Below, in pieces: positions 6,532 through 10,357 of a stretch of 10,357 nt of DNA. The position numbers and the translations under genes are program-made. Every line of letters begins with the position of its first letter. Position 1 is the first letter of the stretch. Source of the stretch: Rickettsia sp. (GTDB taxonomy: Bacteria; Pseudomonadota; Alphaproteobacteria; Rickettsiales; Rickettsiaceae). The notes under the pieces were generated by a model that had not been told where the DNA came from, made no database searches, and saw nothing but the letters and a program-made list of their open reading frames with translations. The stretch covers positions 1 to 10,357 of the forward strand of contig JAIRUG010000048.1 in the NCBI GenBank assembly GCA_031254535.1. The letters run 5' to 3'.

Positions 6532-6574
6532 GTCATTGCGAGACCACGCAAGTAGGTCGTGGCAATCCACATTC
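6532..6574. repeat. Short-form repeat just past the dnaA stop
   Basis: gtcattgcgagaccacgcaa, then gtaggtcgtggcaatccacattc. An inner stem CCACG/CGTGG is possible. It ends six bases from the dnaA stop codon (6583-6581). It is nearly the same as the copy at 8390-8432 and lacks the right half of the full element. Confidence 0.75.
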
Positions 6575-6580
6575 AGAAGT

Positions 6581-7990
6581 TTAATTTTGCAGTATCTTCA
6601 TTAACAGGCTAAGTTCTTCTCGGAATTCTGTATCAATCTCACATAATTCTTCTACCTTTTTGATAGCATGCATTATCGTAGTATGATCTTTCTTACCAAA
6701 TTTCTTACCGATATCAGTCAGGCTTTTTGGCGTTAATGTTTTACTCAAATACATAGCAACTTGTCTTGGTCTAGCTATTGAGCGAATACGTCTAGGAGAA
6801 GACATATCAGAAAATTTAATATTATAACGATCAGCTACTTTTCTTTGAATATCCTCAATTGTTATAATTTTTTCATTGGAACGTAGTAAGTCACGCAAGA
6901 TATTTTGTGTGTTTTCTAAAGTTATTTCCCTACCAACTAAAGTAGAATGAGCGATAACTTTATTAAGAGCTCCTTCTAACTCTCTGACATTCGATGTTAT
7001 TTTAGCTGCTAAAAATTCTATGACATTTTTAGGTATATGGATATTCATTTGTTCAAGTTTAGATTCTAAGATTCCCAATCTTAGTTCATAAGTAGTGCTG
7101 TGGACATCTGCTACCAATCCCCAACCAAGCCTAGATTTAATTCGATCTTCGATGTTATCTAAGTCTGAAGGTGAACGGTCACACGATATAACCATTTGAC
7201 GATTATTATCAATTAAAGCATTGAAAGTATGGAAAAACTCCTCTTGGGTGCTATCCTTACCTGATATAAATTGAATATCATCGATCATTAGCACGTCAAC
7301 CGAACGAAATTCTTCTTTAAAAGACATAACATCTTTATTACGTAGTGCCTTGATGAATTGATACATAAACTTTTCTGCCGACATATAAATTACCTTACGA
7401 GTCGGGTTATTATGTTTTATATACCAAGCAATGGCATGCATTAAGTGTGTTTTGCCAAGTCCAACTCCTCCATATAAAAATAAGGGGTTAGATTCAGCTA
7501 CCGCACCTTCTGATTCAGCAACCGCTCTAGAGGCTGCATACGCTAATTCATTTGGTCCACCAACCACAAAATTTTCAAAAGTAAATCGTAAGTCTAATGC
7601 TGAAAAAATACCTTCGGAGTTGATATCCAGCCCTTCTTTTATTGATGAAACTTTTGCTGAATATTCAGGTATATTTGGGTTTTGTTCTGATAATTCTTTA
7701 GTAACGAACTCCATTGATTCGATATCTTTGTCATAGGACTGCCAAGATTGCAATATAGTACGTGCATATCTTGATTTCACCCAATCTCGAATAAAGTTTG
7801 TTGGTGTAGAAAGTACAATAGTACTAGTAGTAGCCTCTAGAAAGTTAATCTTACTGAACCAACTTTTATACAAGGCATCACCATAATGTTTATTAAGGTC
7901 AGAACAAACTTGTTGCCAAATATCTCTATGATAAGTCACTTCCTTTGCTATAGTTAATTGATTATGGTTAGTACTCACAAAATTTGCCAT
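6581..7990 (-). CDS. dnaA: Chromosomal replication initiator protein DnaA
   Basis: 469 residues from the ATG. DnaA binds DnaA boxes, opens oriC as an ATP-bound filament and recruits DnaB. Domain I occupies roughly 20-90. The AAA+ domain has Walker A GGVGLGKT (174-181), Walker B VLMIDD (233-238), sensor 1 around VISCD (267-271), the arginine-finger region RIKSR (283-287) and sensor-2 [10 protein letters not shown] (334-343). Domain IV ends in the DNA-binding helix-turn-helix with DHTT at 435-438. It looks complete and reads closely like Rickettsia DnaA. The start is ambiguous: ATG 7990-7988, or GTG 7978-7976 (codon 5), after which the protein reads STNHN, like the MSTNQ start I recall from Rickettsia. 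The GTG overlaps the rhodanese stop as GTGA. No DnaA-box cluster was recognised nearby. Confidence 0.97.
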   Translation of the reverse strand: MANFVSTNHNQLTIAKEVTYHRDIWQQVCSDLNKHYGDALYKSWFSKINFLEATTSTIVLSTPTNFIRDWVKSRYARTILQSWQSYDKDIESMEFVTKELSEQNPNIPEYSAKVSSIKEGLDINSEGIFSALDLRFTFENFVVGGPNELAYAASRAVAESEGAVAESNPLFLYGGVGLGKTHLMHAIAWYIKHNNPTRKVIYMSAEKFMYQFIKALRNKDVMSFKEEFRSVDVLMIDDIQFISGKDSTQEEFFHTFNALIDNNRQMVISCDRSPSDLDNIEDRIKSRLGWGLVADVHSTTYELRLGILESKLEQMNIHIPKNVIEFLAAKITSNVRELEGALNKVIAHSTLVGREITLENTQNILRDLLRSNEKIITIEDIQRKVADRYNIKFSDMSSPRRIRSIARPRQVAMYLSKTLTPKSLTDIGKKFGKKDHTTIMHAIKKVEELCEIDTEFREELSLLMKILQN

Positions 7991-8370
7991 GGTAAATTAT
8001 TTTGTTTCCAACCAGCTCCATTAGTTCCTCCTTCAAAACCATCAATGATATTATAGCAGTTTTTATAACCTAAACTATCAGCACACGAGGCTGCTTCATA
8101 GGATCTACCACCTGAACGACAAAGAAATAATAGTTTATGGTTATTATTAACTTTCGACATCAATTGGTTCTTAAATTCGTTATTTAATGACGTATTAGGC
8201 AATAAGCACCAACTAACAAAAACTATCTTATCTTTATCAATCCTTGGAATGCCTACTTGCTGCCATTCTTCAGTAGTTCTAATGTCAATGATAATACTGT
8301 TATTATCCATTTCTAGCAACTTATAAGCCTCTAAGGAAGATATATTTTTGATACTCATAAAATTTAGCAT
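7975..8370 (-). CDS. Rhodanese-like sulfurtransferase domain protein
   Basis: A single rhodanese domain, 131 residues from ATG 8370 or 127 from ATG 8358 ([15 protein letters not shown]), which looks the more natural start. Features are [17 protein letters not shown] near residues 26-42, the active-site loop [10 protein letters not shown] (Cys about 84), and the C-terminal region [15 protein letters not shown]. The catalytic cysteine would carry a persulfide; the loop CRSGGRS is typical of single-domain rhodaneses. No signal peptide is evident. The end overlaps dnaA: TGA 7977-7975 lies inside the dnaA frame, overlapping a possible GTG start by four bases. The two are therefore probably one transcription unit, with rhodanese first. 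Its physiological sulfur acceptor is not apparent. Confidence 0.88.
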   Translation of the reverse strand: MLNFMSIKNISSLEAYKLLEMDNNSIIIDIRTTEEWQQVGIPRIDKDKIVFVSWCLLPNTSLNNEFKNQLMSKVNNNHKLLFLCRSGGRSYEAASCADSLGYKNCYNIIDGFEGGTNGAGWKQNNLPWQIL

Positions 8371-8389
8371 TTCTTTGATATATTAAAAT

Positions 8390-8432
8390 GTCATTACGAG
8401 ACCACGCAAGTAATTCGTGGCAATCTGCATTC
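8390..8432. repeat. Short-form repeat upstream of the rhodanese gene
   Basis: gtcattacgagaccacgcaa, then gtaattcgtggcaatctgcattc; a close relative of 6532-6574. It begins 20 bases upstream of the rhodanese ATG at 8370, so any promoter for rhodanese-dnaA must overlap it or lie beyond it among the following repeats. Confidence 0.75.
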
Positions 8433-8437
8433 ATATA

Positions 8438-8527
8438 CGTCATTGCGAGACCATGCAATGGTCGAAGCAATCCATTTCTAATCACTTTCCTGGATTGCTT
8501 CGTCGGCTACACCTCCTCGCAATGACG
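8438..8527. repeat. Palindromic repeat, full length (triplicate unit A)
   Basis: First of three near-identical units. The left arm has the hairpin GACCAT-GCA-ATGGTC, then gaagcaatcca; the right arm is ggattgcttcgtcggctac, then acctcctcgcaatgacg. It is followed by the spacer ttgggttgcatac, which recurs after unit B. Confidence 0.9.
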
Positions 8528-8541
8528 TTGGGTTGCATACA

Positions 8542-8629
8542 CGTCATTGCGAGACCATGTAATGGTCGAAGCAATCCATTTTTATCACCTTCTTGGATTG
8601 CTTCGTCGGCTACGCCTCCTCGCAATGAG
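8542..8629. repeat. Palindromic repeat, full length (triplicate unit B)
   Basis: Starts 104 bases after unit A. The left hairpin is GACCAT-GTA-ATGGTC, and the loop is slightly shortened (tttttatcacc). The right end is cgcaatgagg, with one change from the family end. The same spacer ttgggttgcata follows. Confidence 0.9.
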
Positions 8630-8644
8630 GTTGGGTTGCATATA

Positions 8645-8734
8645 CGTCATTGCGAGACCATGTAATGGTCGAAGCAATCCATTTCTAATGACTTTCCTGG
8701 ATTGCTTCGTCGGTTACGCCTCCTCGCAATGACG
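8645..8734. repeat. Palindromic repeat, full length (triplicate unit C)
   Basis: Starts 103 bases after unit B. The left hairpin is GACCAT-GTA-ATGGTC; the right arm reads cttcgtcggttacgcctcc. The spacer that follows A and B is absent here; ctgat then leads into a truncated copy. Confidence 0.9.
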
Positions 8735-8739
8735 CTGAT

Positions 8740-8770
8740 GTCATTGCGAGACCACACAAGTAGATCGTCA
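8740..8770. repeat. Truncated short-form repeat
   Basis: gtcattgcgagaccacacaa, then gtagatcgtca. It matches the start of the short forms at 6532 and 8390 but loses similarity before the caatcca tail. The DNA from 8771 to 8855 is AT-rich, and I recognise nothing in it. Confidence 0.65.
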
Positions 8771-8855
8771 AGAGGTCTAATAAACAAGGAAGATTTGGAA
8801 CAATTAAATTCTCGCACCATTTTATACAGCCTACATTTTATTTTATATTTGGTAA

Positions 8856-8884
8856 TTGTCAAACTATCTGAATTATATTATGAT
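8856..8884 (+). promoter_or_regulatory. Sigma-70-type promoter of the sdhE-like gene
   Basis: TTGTCA (8856-8861), a 17-base spacer, then TATGAT (8879-8884). Each hexamer is one base from consensus. Transcription would start near 8891, leaving a leader of about 15 bases before the ATG at 8907. This supports ATG 8907 over the upstream TTG at 8856, which is the -35 element itself. Confidence 0.6.
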
Positions 8885-8906
8885 GTTTTTTTATAAGATT
8901 GTAAAT

Positions 8907-9188
8907 ATGGATTATTTTAACACAGCATCTTTAACCAAAAAACTATTATACCAAAGCAAAAATCGTGGTTGCAAAGAAATTGGGTTAATATTAGGTAAAT
9001 TTGCTGAAAAATTTCTTGCTAACATGGATGGAGCTAGTTTAGCAGATTTTGCTTTAATACTTAAGCAAAATGATAGAGATATTTATGACTGGATTACCAA
9101 TAAAACGATTCCTCCTTCTCACTTAAATTCAAAAGTAATGTTACAAATACTTAGTTTTGATGTGAGTGTTCACGGGAAAAAAAACTAA
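8907..9188 (+). CDS. sdhE: FAD assembly factor SdhE (Sdh5 / DUF339 family)
   Basis: 93 residues from ATG 8907, a typical size. SdhE-family proteins help attach FAD covalently to the SdhA subunit of succinate dehydrogenase. The family signature RGxxE is present as RGCKE (20-24), preceded by KKLLYQSKN and followed by the expected helices, including MDGASLADFALIL and NDRDIYDWITN. The start was chosen because the promoter lies just upstream and the longer frame would begin in the -35 box. The C-terminus after TIPPSHLNSK is not especially conserved. It lies upstream of mfd, an arrangement seen in other alphaproteobacteria, with a palindromic repeat in between. The leader is short with no strong Shine-Dalgarno sequence. 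Confidence 0.82.
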   Translation: MDYFNTASLTKKLLYQSKNRGCKEIGLILGKFAEKFLANMDGASLADFALILKQNDRDIYDWITNKTIPPSHLNSKVMLQILSFDVSVHGKKN

Positions 9189-9350
9189 AGTACAAGACGT
9201 CATTGCGAGGAGGCGTGAGCCAAGAAGCAATCCATTCCTGGTCATTTTTTGGATTACCGCGTCGCCGCAAAGCGGCTCCTCGCAATGACGTTTGGCGAGC
9301 AGATTTTTTGTTCATCATAAGAAAATAGCAAAAAAACCGTGAACGCTCAC
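9162..9350. repeat. Inverted repeat flanking a palindromic element
   Basis: GTGAGTGTTCACGG at 9162-9175 (end of sdhE) is matched in reverse complement by CCGTGAACGCTCAC at 9337-9350, with one mismatch in fourteen. Together they bracket the palindromic repeat at 9198-9290. Each half can also fold by itself (GTGA...TCAC). Confidence 0.45.
9198..9290. repeat. Palindromic repeat, full length (copy 8), between sdhE and mfd
   Basis: cgtcattgcgaggaggcgtg, then agccaagaagcaatcc on the left; ggattaccgcgtcgccgc on the right, with the hairpin GCCGC-AAA-GCGGC at 9264-9276 and the end cctcgcaatgacg. It starts ten bases after the sdhE stop. Confidence 0.88.
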
Positions 9351-9354
9351 GTTT
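9331..9354 (+). terminator. Possible weak terminator between sdhE and mfd
   Basis: AAAAC(C)GTGA, loop ACGC, TCACGTTTT: nine pairs with one bulged C, ending in four T. It would separate sdhE transcription from mfd. The short T-run and the bulge make it uncertain. Confidence 0.35.
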
Positions 9355-9385
9355 TGATATTAACAACATAGAAGCTTAGTAAATA

Positions 9386-10255
9386 ATGATACAACAACCA
9401 CTGCCACTCAGTGCAAAAAGTTTTTTTGCTAGTGAGTATTTTTCAAATAAACCCACCAAGAATATTTTACTTGTTTTTGCTAGCGAAGATGACGCAATTA
9501 ATAGCCATAAACAATTATTGTTTATGGCACAAAATATTAAAACTAGCAATATATTATATTTCCCTAGCCTTGATACTATACCATATGATCGTATTTCACC
9601 AAATCAAAATATTTTATCAGAAAGAGCGAATATATTGAGTTATTTGGCAACTAATAACGACAGAAAATTGGTAGTGACTAATGCTGTAAATCTGCTGACA
9701 AAATTACCTCCTCCAGAGTTATTAGTTAAGTCTTTTTTGAGATTACACAATAAAATGAAGCTCTCAGCCAGTAAACTAGCAGAATTCTTGGTACATAATA
9801 GTTTTACCAGGAGTAGTAGTAGCATTGATAGTGGTGAGTTTTCTGTAAGAGGAGAGATAGTAGATATAGTCTTGCCTGGTTCTAAAGCTTATCGTATTAA
9901 TTTTAGTTGGGATCACATAGAATCAATCAAGGAATTTGATATTGATAGCCAGATTTCTACCAATAATTGTACAGAGTTAATACTTAATTCTGCTAGTGAG
10001 GTGATATTAAACCCAGAAACAATAAAGAATTTTAGAGATAATTATTTAAAAGTTTTTGGTGTTAATTGCGTGAATATCCCTTTATATGAATCAGTGATTG
10101 AAGGAAAAAAGTTTCAAGGATATGAACATTTATCTCCTTTATTTTACAATTCTTTCAGTAGCATAATTAATTACTTAAATGATCCTATTATTATTTACGA
10201 TAATTTATCGTTGCAATCAATTGTTGAACAGGAAAATAATTATATACTCAATTAA
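9386..10255 (+). pseudogene. mfd: Transcription-repair coupling factor Mfd, cut by an IS element
   Basis: 289 codons from ATG 9386. Mfd releases stalled RNA polymerase and recruits UvrA for transcription-coupled repair; the full protein is about 1,100 residues. This is only the N-terminal UvrB-like part, recognisable from [39 protein letters not shown] (about 59-78) and [20 protein letters not shown]. The start matches Rickettsia Mfd as I recall it. Similarity ends at NNY (residue 286); the last codons ILN and the stop come from the end of an IS630-type element at the TA at 10245-10246. The RNA-polymerase-interacting and translocase domains are absent from this reading frame. The rest of mfd may lie beyond the IS, outside the window. 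The fragment alone could not move RNA polymerase. Confidence 0.85.
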
Positions 10256-10276
10256 CCTGAAGAGTTGCAGAAATGG
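10245..10276 (+). repeat. Terminal inverted repeat of the right IS630-type element, with TA target
   Basis: TA, CTCA, spacer, then TGAAGAGTTGCAGAAATGG; it pairs with the repeat at 85-114. The break in mfd similarity falls at this TA. The repeat overlaps the last codons of the transposase (stop at 10255-10253), so the IS is very compact at this end. Confidence 0.6.
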
Positions 10277-10357
10277 TTAACGGTCATAGTTTGGAAATTA
10301 TCATTTATTAAGGTACGTAACCTATCTTTATAATCGCCGATGTTGCTAAAAAATTTG
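10253..10357 (-). CDS. IS630-type transposase, C-terminal fragment running off the right edge
   Basis: On the minus strand the frame from the window edge to TAA 10255-10253 gives 34 residues: KFFSNIGDYKDRLRTLINDN, then FQTMTVNHFCNSSG. This resembles the helical C-terminal end of IS630-family transposases of Rickettsiaceae. No DDE residue is in view. The stop lies about six bases inside the IS end. With the matching terminal repeat at the left edge, both fragments probably belong to copies of one IS type in the same orientation. They cannot be one physical copy read through a circle, because the DNA flanking the left copy is not mfd. Confidence 0.65.

Noticed and set aside
6126..6580. Replication origin near dnaA
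   Set aside because: AT-rich DNA lies next to dnaA, but I saw no cluster of DnaA boxes (TTATNCACA-like), and in Rickettsiales the origin is often not beside dnaA. A GC-skew plot of the whole chromosome would decide.
7431..7736. 101-codon plus-strand frame inside dnaA
   Set aside because: It lies opposite the AAA+ domain of DnaA, with no start signal or family support.
8438..8770. CRISPR-like array of regularly spaced repeats
   Set aside because: The units are 90-base palindromes with an identical spacer ttgggttgcata, not short repeats with unique spacers, and no cas genes are present.
8771..8855. Possible gene remnant (frame reading LINKEDLEQLNSRTILYSLHF)
   Set aside because: The residue string looks protein-like, but it has no start, is very short and matches nothing I know.
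8417..8862. Several overlapping open frames on both strands through the repeat array
   Set aside because: They are translations of the palindromic repeats, which happen to lack stops; the same residue strings (such as LLRRL and PPRND) recur in each unit, and no start signal or protein family supports them.
9151..9369. Minus-strand frame covering the repeat between sdhE and mfd
   Set aside because: It is mostly repeat translation and overlaps the end of sdhE.

Overview
The window looks like chromosome of an intracellular alphaproteobacterium of the Rickettsiaceae: a member of Rickettsia or a close sister genus. The base composition is AT-rich, DnaA and the N-terminal part of Mfd read very much like the Rickettsia proteins as I remember them, and the spaces between genes are filled with palindromic repeats, one of which lies in frame inside a protein gene, as Rickettsia palindromic elements do. 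These are judgements from recall; no search was run.

Layout, left to right. The left edge (1-112) is the 5' end of an IS630-type insertion sequence pointing out of the window. Next come a repeat, a promoter and a RelB/RelE-type toxin-antitoxin pair whose toxin gene is frameshifted (383-853). After another repeat comes recJ (1040-2941), which carries a further repeat in its coding sequence. A pair of repeats then precedes a SAM-dependent methyltransferase gene (3153-4502). This gene converges, across a perfect 13-bp hairpin, on a minus-strand group: clpX (6125-4863) and a 67-codon gene of unknown function with a strong ribosome binding site (4772-4569). Upstream of clpX, 6126-6580 holds two full repeats, one short repeat and two copies of a ~30-bp flanking module. 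Then come dnaA and, overlapping it, a rhodanese gene, both on the minus strand (8370-6581). The divergent space 8371-8906 is mostly repeat: one short copy, a near-tandem triplicate with a 103-104 bp period, and a truncated copy. It ends in a good sigma-70 promoter for an sdhE-like gene (8907-9188). One more repeat separates this from mfd (9386 onward), which is cut after about 286 codons by the 3' end of an IS630-type element whose transposase runs out of the right edge.

Functionally the window holds core housekeeping genes: replication initiation (DnaA), recombination and repair (RecJ, Mfd), protein quality control (ClpX), flavoprotein assembly (SdhE) and sulfur transfer (rhodanese). Around them is a decaying accessory fraction: a broken toxin, a broken mfd and IS fragments. 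The most unusual content is the repeat family, with about fourteen copies covering roughly a tenth of the window. Copies are built from interchangeable arm modules, and one inner hairpin keeps its pairing through compensating base changes. No tRNA, rRNA, CRISPR or phage genes were seen.
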